From assembly GCF_964340395.1 (NCBI RefSeq), contig NC_135566.1, positions 6,927,501 through 6,991,500 of the forward strand: a DNA stretch of 64,000 bases. The letters run 5' to 3'. This DNA comes from Glandiceps talaboti. Its lineage: Eukaryota > Hemichordata > Enteropneusta > Spengelidae. Both the position numbers and the translations under genes were made by a program. Shown here piece by piece: positions 1-12,800 of the stretch (positions within the stretch are counted from its first letter, which is position 1; the number at the start of each line of letters is the position of its first letter). The notes beneath the pieces are model-generated. The model searched no databases. It was not told where the DNA came from and saw only the letters and a program-made list of their open reading frames with translations.

Positions 1-631
1 TATATATATCGAACTTGTGAAGTAATATTGTATACTGCGAAACATCGCTTGAATACATGTCAGAATCTTTGTATGTTAATACATAAAGGTTCTACCATGG
101 ATCTAGACTCCCCTAAAAATATATCCATTGTATACTTACACGTCCTTAAACCGGGAAGTGAAACAAATTTAAGCAAAGGTTTTCATGTCTTCAGTTTTGC
201 ATAAATGCTATCTATAAACTGGAGCCATAAGGACTTCGGTCCTGGACCAACTACTTCCATAGCTCTGCCATGCTGGCAACTGTCGAACGTTTCTATCTAT
301 CTGACATTGGCTTTTAACAATAAACATCGACCATCTCAAAACAAAACAAGATTTGAACAGATCGATTTTACAATTAGTTAGACTAACTTATGAATTATTA
401 TCCATATCATAAAAGTAAACGTTTTCGACTTGTTACGTATATTTTGTGATATTAATGATTTCATACGTTTTTTTTGTCAATAATCTATATTCATTTTCTT
501 CATAACATTTTGAGCATAAATGGTTTAATATATTAAATATGTATACACATCTATGTAACACATTCTTATGTTATATATTTACTTATACACATTCATGTAT
601 TTACAGTTGTATCGATATTCATGCACCCATC

Positions 632-687
632 CACTCACTCACTCACTCACTCACTCACTCACTCACTCACTCACTCACTCACTCACT
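632..687. repeat. (CACT)n microsatellite
   Basis: About fourteen uninterrupted ACTC/CACT units, followed by short ATTC and GTTC runs. It creates chance open frames rich in His, Ser, Leu and Thr. Confidence 0.95.
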
Positions 688-1856
688 TATTCATTTGTTC
701 GTTCGTTCGTTCCTCCATTCATCAAATCATTCATCTATTCAGGTTCTTTCGTGTAGGGTCTATGTTTCAACGCACCATTCTCGTAACTTAAAGCCAGATA
801 TATTATTCCGCTCTCACAGTAGTTCTTGGCGGAAAAATATTTGTTTCTTTTTACGACACTGACGTTCATCCATTCATTACATCTAAAATGTATCTTTCTT
901 TGCTGTACTCTTTCTTACAGTTGCAGAATCGCACCCAGATCTTTGCATTTATTCAGGCACGCAGTACAGATGCACATGGGCCGAGATTATGCCAATTAAC
1001 TAGTGCTGTTCTCAAATAATCTTCGTTGTATGAATCTTCTGTTGAATATCCCATAATTTCACAATGATTGTTTGAATATTACCACATGAATCATTAAATT
1101 AGGTACACAAAATAAATCTTCATATCAAAGTAAGTATTCAGAGTTCAAACACGTCAGTTCTTCATCACCTGAGTTTGTTTGTTTGTTTGTTTGTTTGTAA
1201 TTCACTTCACTGAGTCATGTTTACAAATAAAAACAAAAGATTAAGTCATTCCATCGCAACTTGTTTGTATTCTGTTGTTTCAGTAATTTCAAGGATAGCA
1301 AACATCGACTTTATCACATGGCGGCATTGACACACACAGTACATTGATAAACCGGACAAACACATTTTCCAAGGACGTTATATATATTCACCTTGGATAA
1401 TAATAATGAATGTTATACCACACAGTCACGCGTACATGTGTCGATCATGAAAGTATAAGGAATTATTTAGGTATGTTTTGAAAATCGGCTTTTTTTATGA
1501 TAAATAATGTAAATATTTAAACAAATATACATTCAATATTATTTTATTCGTACGTATTCGCAACGTTCAGTATAGGTATATGTCGTATTTGATGATAGTT
1601 CTTAGGTCTAATGAAAAAAATATTATATCGGTAACCCCCGCCCTACTTGATTTTTTCCTCGCCCACCCTACACGTGTTCATCTAGTTTGAGAAAAGACTT
1701 TCTCAAAATGTAGTGAATGTCGAAATTTAATAATTCACAGAAAATAGAGATGTCATCATCATATACCCTAAAATCTAACTAATATCTTCTTAAAAAGTCA
1801 CTGATAGTTTTAAAATATGTGTAATGGAAGTAATACGGTATATATGCGGGTTGGTT

Positions 1857-2131
1857 GGATGGGGGTAGGGGTGGGGAGTGGGGTGGAGTGGATGGACGAA
1901 GTTGGAGTAGGGTGAAGATAGGGTGGGTTGGATGGGTGAAGTGGGAGTCCTACCGTAGCGGAAAAGAAAAAGAACGGAGTGTCACCGACCACAAGTTCGC
2001 ACTCGCGTTCTATACCGGCCTTCGCTCAATATGAATATTAATGAATTGAGCTCGTCTTGCACATACACGTTTAAACACCCTTACTCAACACCCCCACCCC
2101 ACCCACCCCCTTACCCCCACCCCACCCCACC
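1857..2131. repeat. Strand-asymmetric G-rich then C-rich blocks
   Basis: Plus-strand bases 1857-1950 are dominated by runs of three to five G. Bases 2083-2131 are dominated by runs of four or five C separated by A or TTA. Both blocks have the run spacing expected of G-quadruplex or i-motif forming DNA, on opposite strands, about 130 bp apart. No function is shown. Confidence 0.5.
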
Positions 2132-4586
2132 ATAAAAAGTGACATGACGTACAGATGTTAAAATGGAGTACATGCCACGGTGTTTAGGCCATGTCATCTC
2201 CTCAAATTAAGGTAACCATGACATATCGTAGTAGCTAGCTTTGATATTTTATACAGTCGTGTGTAAAGAAATGACCCGGATCTTTATTCATGACGCGTGT
2301 TGTCTAACAAGATTGATATCTACAGGCTGAATATAACAAGTTAAAAAAAGCTGAACTTGTATTTGTAAGATAAATTACTATTGATATGAAATAATTGCTG
2401 TAACCCAACCTTGCATTTTTATTTGTATTATACATCAAACCTTATGCGCGTACATGAAGCTTGCAAAAACCAAACTATAAAACTGTTTGCTATATTTCGC
2501 AAGAAAAAGGGCGATGAGAAAATATTGCATTATCTATAATTAATGTACGTTGTTTGGTTTGAACTTAGAGGGAAGGGATACATTGTGAAGTTGCGTTGTT
2601 TAATAAAATAATTTAAAGAACTCGAATGTTAAAGATCAAATATGTTGGTTTCAACAATCACTCATACAGATTTACAAGAATAATACAAACTATGAAACCC
2701 AATACAATTTAGGTCATAGGTTAACCCTGGTACGTAACTATTCTTCCTTTCAAATTTGACCCCATATAGCGATTATTAGCGTCATAACCCGTCACAAAGC
2801 CTCCGATTGTCTGTAATCTTTCAGTACATTGCAGGCCAAATTTGGACCTGGTTTTATATCGACATGTTAATAACCAAGTAATACAAGTCAAATAATTAAC
2901 TGAAAGATAGCATTCATTTTTAATAAATAAAAATAAAACATTTGCATCTTCCCTTGCCTTTCTTTCGACTTTATTACAACAACGTTGTTAGACACATACT
3001 CTTGCAAGAATCGCGTATATACTAGTATGTGAATATCTGTGTCAAGAATAACTTGGGTAAGCTAAGCCTACACAGAGTAGAATTAAGCTTGACTGCAGGG
3101 AGTTGAATATTATCGAATATATATTAAATAAATGGATGGATGGATGGATGGATGGATGCAGCTATGAATACTGCATGTACGGAGTAGTGAGTTGCTCCCT
3201 TCGGATTTACACAATGTAATTTTTTGTTCTTTTCCGATGTCGATCGCAGTACATGTACACCGAAGCATACTTCGTTACCACACTGTAATACGTACGACTT
3301 TTCCAATTTCGTATGTCTTGATCCATGACTAATGAAGATATTGCACCGGGTGCTCCGAACGGTTCCACGCCGGACTAGCTTACATCTAGCTGCATCAATA
3401 GTAAAGGTTAGCTATTCATAAAATGCAATGTACAACATCGGCTTATACCTAGTGATGCAGCGAGGAGGGATTTGGGTAAAGTGCCTCGGGATTTGTGCTC
3501 AATCATATACCCATTTCAATAGTATCATTCGGTATATTATATTCATTCCCATTGGTAACTAGCATCTCTTACATAATGAGTGGGCCTTCTACCATTACCA
3601 TAGTTGTAAATCTACAAGGCTAAATATTTAATATTGTGAAAGCAATCATCTTTTTATGGCATCTACTTATTTCTTGACCTGATAAATAAGCTTTGGGGTT
3701 GTTTGTTTTTTTAGAAATGATACTGGCATTGAATTTTAATTTCATTGGATTGTCCTTTTGTTTTACTTTGTTTTATCCACATTCTCACATTATTTCACTA
3801 TTGCACAAAGAACTCTAAATTTGGGACACTAAACATGTACTGTATCAACATACATGCCTTATTCTGGTTAGCAGAAAGACAAAAGATTGCTTAGTTTGGC
3901 CACTAGGAGTGCTGTTCAGAAGCAGAAGTGAGGATACGATAATCTAGTAGTAAGGGTTCATGGGTCACCTGACTGCGACACTTTCTTTGAATTTGACCAC
4001 TAGTTAGATTGAATATTGTGTTATTACATGTAAAGATTCAGTAATTGTCATATTTCACTGTAAAAACTTCAACAAATCTTATTTTTCAAAAATTCATTTT
4101 TTATAAAGTTTTCAGTTTTTGATTAACACTAGTACCTGTAGAAGTACATTCCCTTATTCTGCTTAAAAGGTGAAAAGGTGGAAATGATGACAGCTGTGTA
4201 CAAAGTTTACAGGATGTGTAATTTTATTACAAGACTATGACCAGAATGAGCAGAGAGACAACAACCCAAACACAAAACATACATGTGCATTGTCATAGAG
4301 AAATGAGCAAATTGTCACGTCAACACTGTGACGAGTTCCTTTTAGTACATTTTAATTCACATTCCAGTGTTGCACATGGCACGGTGGTAAAACTATGAAC
4401 ACTTTCTTCAATATGTTAGTTTAAATAAGTGTAAACTATGACTTTATCATGTGCTTCTATGGTTATAATATAATGGTGCAATACTACAAAATGATGGTCT
4501 GTCTGGTACAAAATTTGAGTCAAAAATAGTTGTTGGAACAATTATGGGGCAAACAGTTATAATCAGTTATTGAAATGAAAACGAAA

Positions 4587-4592
4587 TTTATT
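4587..4592 (-). promoter_or_regulatory. MDH2: Polyadenylation signal of MDH2
   Basis: TTTATT on the plus strand reads AATAAA on the minus strand, 121 bp beyond the MDH2 stop codon. This gives a short 3' UTR. No closer canonical signal was noticed. Confidence 0.6.
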
Positions 4593-4712
4593 TTTAATTA
4601 TGGTGTGAAAATCACTATATACATATTCAAACATGTTTGAAGCATGTCTATGATGTTATTTTACAATATTTCACCCAGATGTTCCAACCATTTTCAATTC
4701 ATTCCAATCACA

Positions 4713-7700
4713 TTAGTTTGCTTTAGCAAAGTCTTCTCCTGCTTTGATGTTAGCTTTGAGTTCTGGCAATGCTTCCACCAAAAGATTCTTCTCAAAGTCA
4801 GACAGTTCGCCAAGACCAAGGTTCCTCTCCAAGCCATTAGGCTGTAAAAACAAAAGAAACCGCAAGTTGTCAAAATACCGTTGAGGGCGCTACATCAACA
4901 CCATCTGCATATGTCACTGAACTGCTGTTTTGTAAGTTATAAGGGATGGTCAGGGAAAATAGCTATAGAATAAGATGTTCCTCACTTGCTGCAAACAACT
5001 ATCCAAATTTAGGGTACCTTAATAACCTCATAAGTACTATTTTTTCCTTCACAATTTTACATTCCAAAGTGAGGATAAAGACAAGCCTCGTATCTCTTAT
5101 GGTGTTAAACTCATCCTTGAGGGTCAAAATAGAACAAAAAGGAATTCTTAGCAAGTGCAGTTGAAGTCATAGCATCAGCCAAGATATAGAGCCCTACCAA
5201 CACAAAACAACAAATAAATATTACTTACCCCAAGAAGAAGTGGAGTAGAGAAATACTTGGCCTCTGTGACATCAGATTCAACAAATCCACATTCAATCAC
5301 ACCTTGTTTACCAGTCATTGCCGCAAGTAACTGAGGATACAGACAAACAAAAGTATTGTTAAATTTATAACGATGATTTACAGTATTGAAGGAAAATATG
5401 TACATCAATAAAATGTCTGTTTCACATAAATGTGTGTATATGTATGTATGATTATGTATGTATGTATGTATGTATGTATGTATGTATGGATGGATGGATG
5501 GATGGATGGATGGATGGATGGATGGATGGATGGATGGATGGATGGATGGATGGATGGATGGATGGATGTATGTATGTATGTATGTATGTATGTATGTATG
5601 TATGTATGTATGTATGTATGTATGTATGTATGTATGTATGTATGTATGTATGGATGGATGGATGGATGGATGGATGGATGGATGGATGGATGGATACTTT
5701 AGCATATCATAACATTCAAGTAATTCTTACTTGTATGACAAAACATTCTGCAACATTTGATGACAACTTATTTATATATGTGTACAAATCTGGTCAGTTA
5801 AAATCTTCACCAATATAATAATCAAAATAACATTATTTAATGTTATCACAAATTATACATTTCATTATTGTACAAAAAAGAGCAGTGTTTTTGCTAAGGT
5901 TGGGGAACCCTGGTAACAGAAAGTGGAAATATGGTAAAACTGCCATAGTTTGGAATACATTGTAACATACTTTTTGGTGGGGAACACTGGTAAAATGACA
6001 GGAGAACTCAGGTAGATTTTACCTGCTATCTTAAAAAAAAACACTGACGAAACACTGCAAAACTTTCATTAAATATTAAATAAGAGGTAGTTTTGACTTA
6101 CAGATGAGGTGAATCTTGCACCTGCATATGCCATGGATAGTGTAGCTGATCCAGCACCCGCCTTAGCTTGGACAACCTCTGTACCAGCCTCTTGGATTCG
6201 CTTGGTTAGCTTGGCTAGCTCATCATCGGGGAAGGAAACTTTAGGAGTACACTGGAAATTAGACAGATGAAATATCAAATGAATTATTAATGCTGTTAAC
6301 TGTGTTTTCAATGATTTACAGCAATTTTTTTTTCTATGCATGAATGTTTTGAGAAGTATTGGGCTAACTCTCAGCAGAATTAGCTTTGAACTGAAATAAT
6401 GCTTATGGAACTGTCATTTTGATATGACATAGAGAGATAAACAACTAAAACTGTTACATGTAGCATTCTCATGTGAGCCATTTTAACATTTCAATGTTGC
6501 TTGGGAAAGTACATACTGATGAGGATCGTCAACCAAGACAGATCATACTGCCACCTCGTGGTCAGCTGTACTATGGAATTGTCATTCTGGTGAGGGTAGT
6601 CAACCAAGACAGATCATACTGCCACCTAGTGGTCAACTGTAACTATGGAATTTGTCATTTCGATGAGGGTCATCAACCAAGATAGATTATACTGTCACCT
6701 AGTGGTCAGCTTTAACTATGGAATTGTCATTCTAATGAGGAATGTCAACCAAGACAGATGACACTGCCATCTAGTGGTCAGCTGTAACTATGGAATTTGA
6801 TGTTCTGAGGACGATCATCTACCTGAAAGTTCAGTGCTAGAAAACATTGAACTGCTTGAGTCTTACAACCTTTGTAAATCATTTGATCTACAAAAACTGA
6901 TGAACATTTTTGGTCAAAACATTGCAATGATCACTGTAAGTGGTCAGTTTCACCACCGACTGTTTCTGCAGATTCATGATATACACTTCCTCTCACCTGT
7001 GATATAAGTGGTACAATAGTAATACCAGAATGACCACCAATAACAGGACATGCTGTCTGTGATACATCTAATCCCTTGGCTGCAGCAATGAAGGTGTTAG
7101 CTCTCACAATATCTAGTGTAGTTACACCAAATAATCTACTAGGGTCATAGACACCTGCTTTCTTGAATATCTCAGCAGTAATTGGAACTGTTGAGTTAAC
7201 CTAGTGGCACAAACAGAGAATCATTAGCTGGTCAAAAATACAAATCATAAGTTCTGGATAAATGTATACTAATATATAATCTCTTAATTTGAACTGTACA
7301 GACTTTTGCCTTGCATGAAAAGGGTACGATGTCTGAAATTTATCTAAAATTCTTCCTAGAGTTGTGCATAAGAATTAAGATGGTTTAGTGATAAAAATAA
7401 TATCTTTAGTTGTCAGTTAGAGACAAGAAAGGGAAAACTTTGTGTTTTGGTATCATTTTTGGATAGACTGGTGTGTCAGGGTTAACGACACAAGCAACAC
7501 AAAATGGTGTATGATAAATACCTGGAGTGATAATCAACACAGTACTATATATAATGTATATGTATATGTATATATGTATGTGTATATGTATATGTATATG
7601 TATATATATACTAACTCAGCATAACAATTTGTAACAATATGTCTATACTAATATCATATATTATATAATATTATTACAGTTACTTACTGGGTTAGCAATA

Positions 7701-9272
7701 ATACAAATCATGGCTTTTGGGCAATGTGTGGCACTAGCCTCCGCTAGGGTCTGTACAATAGATGCATTAGTGTTAAACAAGTCTTGTCTTGTCATACCTG
7801 AAATAACACACACATAATACAACTATGTATTAGTGATTCAGTTCATGGAATTCACAGCAATCAGATGTTTAAACATTTCTAAATACAGAACATTTCTTCT
7901 TTCCTTCTATTCATTATTTTCCTTTCAGTAAATTAAATCTTACCAGTAAATTTTTTTTTACTTTCTAAAACAATCCAAAATGTAATCCATAATGACATAC
8001 AAAAGTAGACCACTGGTGTTTGACATCAAAAATTTTTTCTTCATATTAATTTATAACATTAAAAATACAATAAATTATAACTAAACCTATCTATAAACCT
8101 AACATTGAAACAATTATGTCTTTGTTGTTGTGCAGTTGGTCCACTCTACATAATACATTCTTGCTTGACAGTGCATTATGTAATCACCATGGTTACATAA
8201 CTGATATGAAATCTCTCACTGGTTTACTGCATCACCACCAAACCAACTCACCAGGTTTCCTTGGTACACCTGCTGGAATCACAACAACATCACAACCCGT
8301 CAAAGCGTCTCCTAGTTCTTCGGGTCCCTTGTGACCACTGACCTTGGCTGGAGTTTCAATATGACTGAGATCTGCTGCAACGCCTGGAGTGTGTACAATA
8401 TCATAGAGAGATAGATGACTGATAAGGGGGTTCTCTTTCAGTAACAATGACATGGGTTGACCAATACCACCTGATGCACCAAGTACGGCAACCTTCTTGT
8501 TTGCCTGTCAAATTAGAAAAATGGGGACAATGAATTAATGCAATTGTTCATAATTGTTGCTCAATAATCAATGATTCTCTGGGAAGCAGGAATGTTGACA
8601 TCACAGGTAAATTGATATATTTTTGTACAACAATTTTGTTGTATTTCCAAGATGATGGTGAGAAAAGTAAAATCTGTGACTATCTATCAGTATCAGATTC
8701 TAATTCAATAATTCATTGCAGATAATGATATAATTATCACATGTTTGGTATCATAGATAATTATATATGGATTTCTCTATTGTCTATGGTTAAGTTCATT
8801 TTATCATGGAAGTATCACCCACGTGGGAATACTTCCATGATTTTATATATAACAGAAAAGGTTGCAAGTGAAGGGGGAGGGGCACTATTTAAAGTTTATT
8901 GTTCTACACTGGCTGTGAAGATCAAAGTGCGAACAGCTGGGCTTTCATAATTAGTCTGGGAAGTCCTCTCTCCTATTAAAGGGGGCCAAGCAAAGACAGT
9001 ACTACGCGACACTGTTATCGGTTCTAGATTCACAAGCCTCACATTCTCGATATTCTGACAACATCTACTCGAGCCTCGAGGTGCCAAAATTTGACAAGAC
9101 AAGCTAGCCAGGGTTCACACATTTCTAAATTCTATCTGGCACGTGCACGTATGCAGTTGTCCTTCGTCGACAGTTAGTAGCTTTCATGCTTTTGATTACT
9201 TACCCGACTTGAACTTGAGAAGTTCCTTGCAACGATGCAAACTGTGGTCGGTTTGAATATTCTCGTAAACAT
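4713..9272 (-). CDS. MDH2: Malate dehydrogenase, mitochondrial (7 coding exons)
   Basis: Catalyses NAD-dependent interconversion of malate and oxaloacetate in the mitochondrial matrix (TCA cycle and malate-aspartate shuttle). Minus-strand exons: 9204-9272, 8252-8504, 7688-7797, 6997-7200, 6102-6251, 5229-5330, 4713-4841. They sum to 1017 nt, or 338 residues, the length of human MDH2. Residues 1-23 are Arg- and Ser-rich without acidic residues, as in a matrix-targeting peptide. The Rossmann motif GASGGIGQP is at about 32-40, the substrate-binding loop PRKPGMTR carries Arg105 and Arg111, LDIVR holds Asp174 and Arg177, and the catalytic His is His201 in GGHSG. All introns are GT-AG and every phase joins. 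The start is the first Met of the targeting peptide. Its 5' end faces STYXL1 537 bp away. Intron 4 (6252-6996) holds a CTCF-like repeat array, and intron 5 (5331-6101) a long compound microsatellite. Very secure assignment. Confidence 0.97.
5448..5695. repeat. Compound (TATG)n/(GATG)n microsatellite
   Basis: Tetranucleotide array in MDH2 intron 5 that switches unit along its length: TATG, then GATG, then TATG, then GATG. The block structure suggests repeat-unit conversion. It generates long spurious open frames in several phases. Confidence 0.95.
6517..6800. repeat. Tandem array of ~72 bp units, each with a CTCF-like motif
   Basis: Four units, spaced 71, 73 and 72 bp, lie in MDH2 intron 4. 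Each contains a form of CTGCCACCTAGTGGTCA (at 6548-6564, 6619-6635, 6692-6708 and 6764-6780). The reverse complement, TGACCACTAGGTGGCAG, closely resembles the CTCF core consensus. Units also share a segment reading GTCAACCAAGACAGAT. The same motif and flanks recur in intron 2 of both PIWI genes, so this is an interspersed repeat family, not a local duplication only. Confidence 0.8.
6781..6935 (+). repeat. 3' part of the interspersed repeat shared with the PIWI introns
   Basis: Directly after the four-unit array, the segment with TTTGTAAATCATTTGATCT and a following GATGAACATTTTTGGTCA resembles sequence at 20395-20475 (PIWI A intron 2) and 38688-38760 (PIWI B intron 2). Order and orientation relative to the CTCF-like motif are the same in all three places, which supports one repeat family with a unit block plus tail. 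Confidence 0.65.
7555..7611. repeat. (TATG/TATA)n microsatellite
   Basis: Imperfect TATATG repeat in MDH2 intron 3. Confidence 0.85.
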
Positions 9273-9809
9273 GATGTTTTGTAATTGTACCAAATTTGTT
9301 GTAAAATAATTCACTTTCCTACCGGCGATTTCCAGGTCAAGATGGCTGTATAACTTGTGCGCATGAGCAACATTGAGCTGCTATCACCCACAATACAGTT
9401 AGACAGTATCGAAGGACATCTCCAGGAAGTGTATTACCAAAGTGCATTGATACACAGCTGTCAGATATAGAAGGTATACTTGTTATCAATTGATTTTTAC
9501 CGACTTTCACAAAATCGACAAGTATTTAGTATTGTTGTTCATGTTTATTTTGAAGAAATCGTGTCGATCATAGCTCAGTAATCGGAATCAAACGACCTAT
9601 TTATTTCCAATGGCGGATGTTTTTTATTGTTTAGGTTGTCTGTTGTTAGGTCGGGATCGCCTGAACGAATATGAACGGGAAAATATACAACACCTGATTC
9701 CGCGAAATTGATATTTTCGAAAATCTGTTTAATCAATCACAGTCATTTCAAGGCACTCAATCAGAGAATTTATTTTTCCTTGTGTTCCTGGTTTTTAATT
9801 GACAGGAAG
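9273..9809. promoter_or_regulatory. Bidirectional promoter region between MDH2 and STYXL1
   Basis: The 537 bp between the divergent start codons must hold both 5' UTRs and promoters. No TATA box stands out at a clear position. AAGATGGC at 9339-9346 and AATGGCGG at 9609-9616 resemble YY1 sites, and GGAAGT near 9423-9428 resembles an ETS core. Both classes are common at housekeeping and mitochondrial gene promoters. A TTGACAG just before the STYXL1 start could also be a 5' UTR splice acceptor. Factor assignments are inference. Confidence 0.7.
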
Positions 9810-12800
9810 ATGACGGGCGTGACAATGTGCGAGCCGACGGAGCTGTACAATATTTTACAGCAGGGCACAATGTATCCTTGTCTGAGCGATCCTAACTATC
9901 TGCTTCTCCTTGGTAAGTAATGACTTTACACTCTACTAAAATGACCATTTACGCAAACATTATAACTCAGCATTTCAAGCAAGCAGTGTCATAGATTTAC
10001 TGGTGATAGTTTAATTCAGGCCGAATATTATGCTTTTGTCAGTATTAGCAGTGTGTAAATATTGTTCTGAAGGTTTACTTCGAAGTTATAGACAATACGT
10101 TACCAATGCCATGTGAAACATGGTTTATTTTGAACAATAAATAACAAATGACAACTTTAACAAAAGGGTCTGCAATGTTGAATCTTCGAGCCACTGTTTA
10201 ATAGAAGGTTGTAAAAGCCACTTAGGATTTTATAGTTGAACGAAGACAAAAGGTTGTGCATGTATGGCAGGTTGTTTATCACTGGGGTTCAATGATTCTG
10301 TATATTGCAGTAACATATGATAATAAAATTCACACAAAGGGTTAATGTAAACAACCTTGTTAATCAGGGTGATCACATTGAAAATGTGAAGAAAAAAGAT
10401 CATTTTGAACAAACAGATACATTTCAAATTGTTATACACAAACAAATATGTCCATACATTTTAAAAGTATGTTTTCACAATATCATTGTGTACATGAAAT
10501 GTCAAGCCAATTTGAATGAAAATTAATTAAATTACTGAAATAAAGTACATTCTAACTAACATCAGAATCATCAACACACTCACACTTTATATGTTTCATA
10601 ATGTTATGATGTAGGTCTCAATGATACTGATATACAAATGTTTTTACACAAAATGAAACTTAATAATGAAATTACCATAAACAAATTTAAAGCTAAAAAC
10701 TTGCAATTGGTAATTTTTTAAGTAAGAGAGCTCAATTCTCACAGAGAATGGAATTAATAAACCTGTACTAGCTGCAACTGGAAAATTATGTTTTGATCAC
10801 ACTCACACAACCAACAATATATTAAACTGAAAAGTATTAAAATACCAATAATTAGACATTGTGCATATCAATTAGAGGTATGTAGTATAGTAATAAGTTG
10901 AAATCGTGATGAATTTGGGGGTGCTGATTTTTGAGTGTGGACCTACAAATTAATCTGTATTTGATTTATTGTACGCTATTATGTGTATTCCTACACAAAC
11001 CCAGAGGTGATTCACTACTGTGCAGGGTGTACAATATTATGAGTAAGTTAACAAAACAGCAAAACAGTTTTTAAAAACATTCCAGTTGCAGCTAGTGCAT
11101 CTTTAAAGTAAACCTTGAAACTGAGATTTGTGTACAAATACTGTAATATTTGATATATTGCCTTTTTCTTTGTTGACTTATAGATGCAAGAAAAGAACAT
11201 GAATACAATGAAAGTCACATCATAACATCTAAAAAAGCACCAAGGGTAAGTTGACATTGGTCAGACTCACAAATTAATACTTTTGGCATGTACAACAGTG
11301 ACAGACAGTGTATCATCAAAAAATGACAGACACAGACTATAACTAGTAATATTAAAACTATCAATTCAGTCTTTCCACATACATTGTTTACTGAGATACA
11401 GGAGAAATGAAGATGCCTTGGTGTTTCACCCATGGGACATGATGTTTTTATACACAAACAACTTCAAATGTAAAATAAACAATTATATTGGTGCCATGCA
11501 TGGTATGAAGATGTAGAAGTAGACAAGTAATCATGTTGATTGTCAGTTGGAAAGTAAACATTTGAAGCCATTAAAGTCATCAAGTCCATAAGTGGAATTC
11601 CTGTTTCTACTGCACAGTGAAAGAATAGCAATACACTTTTCACTTTTTATTGTGATTGGGCAAAGGATTTAACTGTGTGGTGTATCTCTGTTATTGTTAC
11701 TCTAGAATTGCGTTATGTTTATCTTTGCGGATTAATAAAAACTTCATGTTTCATGCGTGAAATACCAAAGCAACGTCATTTCTCCTGTAAGAACACCGCT
11801 GTAGGCTGTTCAACGTACAATCCCTACTAGTTTAATCTATTGAGATCTAATTTACATGATTATGTAATATGTTGTCAATTTATATTCACTGTGTTATCAT
11901 TTGTATCTTTTGCAGACAGCAAATGAGGAATTTCTTGTTCCCTATGATGCAGAATTGGAATGTAAAACACATGTAGTAGTCATTGATAACAACACAAGGA
12001 GTTTGAAAGAGAAAGGTAATGCTTAAACCAAATTTTATTGGCTACACACCAAAATGATTGCACGAAGTTTTACTAGTTTTTCTGTTGCACACCTTCATTT
12101 ACCTAAATATGACATTGTACAAGTACATGTACAAAGTGTAGGTAATTCGATGTTATTCCCCAATATTTTTCTTCATTCAGCCAAGGAAAACATGAGTGAC
12201 CTAAGGAGCCTTCATCACTATGCGTCACTAGATGAGTAGTGACAACCCTTAGGTCAAGAGTATTTTCCTTGGCTGAATGAAGAAAAATATTGGAGAATAA
12301 ACATAATTATATCAGTGCTAGTGCTATCAAAGAAAAATCGGCGAAAGTAATGGCACTTTTGAATGTTTTGAATCATAGTTTGAATACAGCAGAACAAGTG
12401 ACATAGATGCTTGTTGTCATTGAATGATCAGAGTATATATTCCATATTTTATGTTCAACTTGGCTCGGGCATGGTATAATGAATGGATTGTACCGATCAT
12501 TTTATTGAAAGGTCAAAAGTCACTCTAAAACCACTACAGTTATCTTTCATTCCGGAACAAATTTCAATTTACAGTACTTTTAAATAAATAGTAACATTTT
12601 ACCTGTTGTGTTGTGTTGTGTTGTGTTGTGTTGTGTTGTGTTGTGTTGTGTTGTGTTGTGTTGTGTTGTGTGGTGTGGTGTTGTGTGGTGTGATGCTGTG
12701 TTGTTTTGTGTTGTGTTATGTTATGTTGTTTGCTTATTAAAGTGCCCTATATGGACTTCTTAAATTATAAGTAAAGGTCTTAGCACAGTATACAAAAAAG

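Larger units (their letters stand above)
1..4586. other. Intergenic region, no gene recognised
   Basis: I find no exon with protein similarity that I recognise on either strand. The stretch is AT-rich and holds simple repeats: a CACT run at 632-687, a short TTTG run near 1173-1197 and an ATGG run at 3130-3159. A G-rich block (about 1857-1950) is followed by a C-rich block (about 2083-2131). Longer open frames here run through the simple repeats and look like chance. Exons of an unrecognised gene, or regulatory DNA, cannot be excluded. Confidence 0.5.

Noticed and set aside
5175-5705. Open frames of 84-176 codons through the 5.45-5.70 kb tetranucleotide array, plus similar ones at 539-862, 15640-16004, 56024-56381, 61409-61816 and 63127-63553
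   Set aside because: They are products of simple repeats, open in several phases at once, with no domain or splice support.
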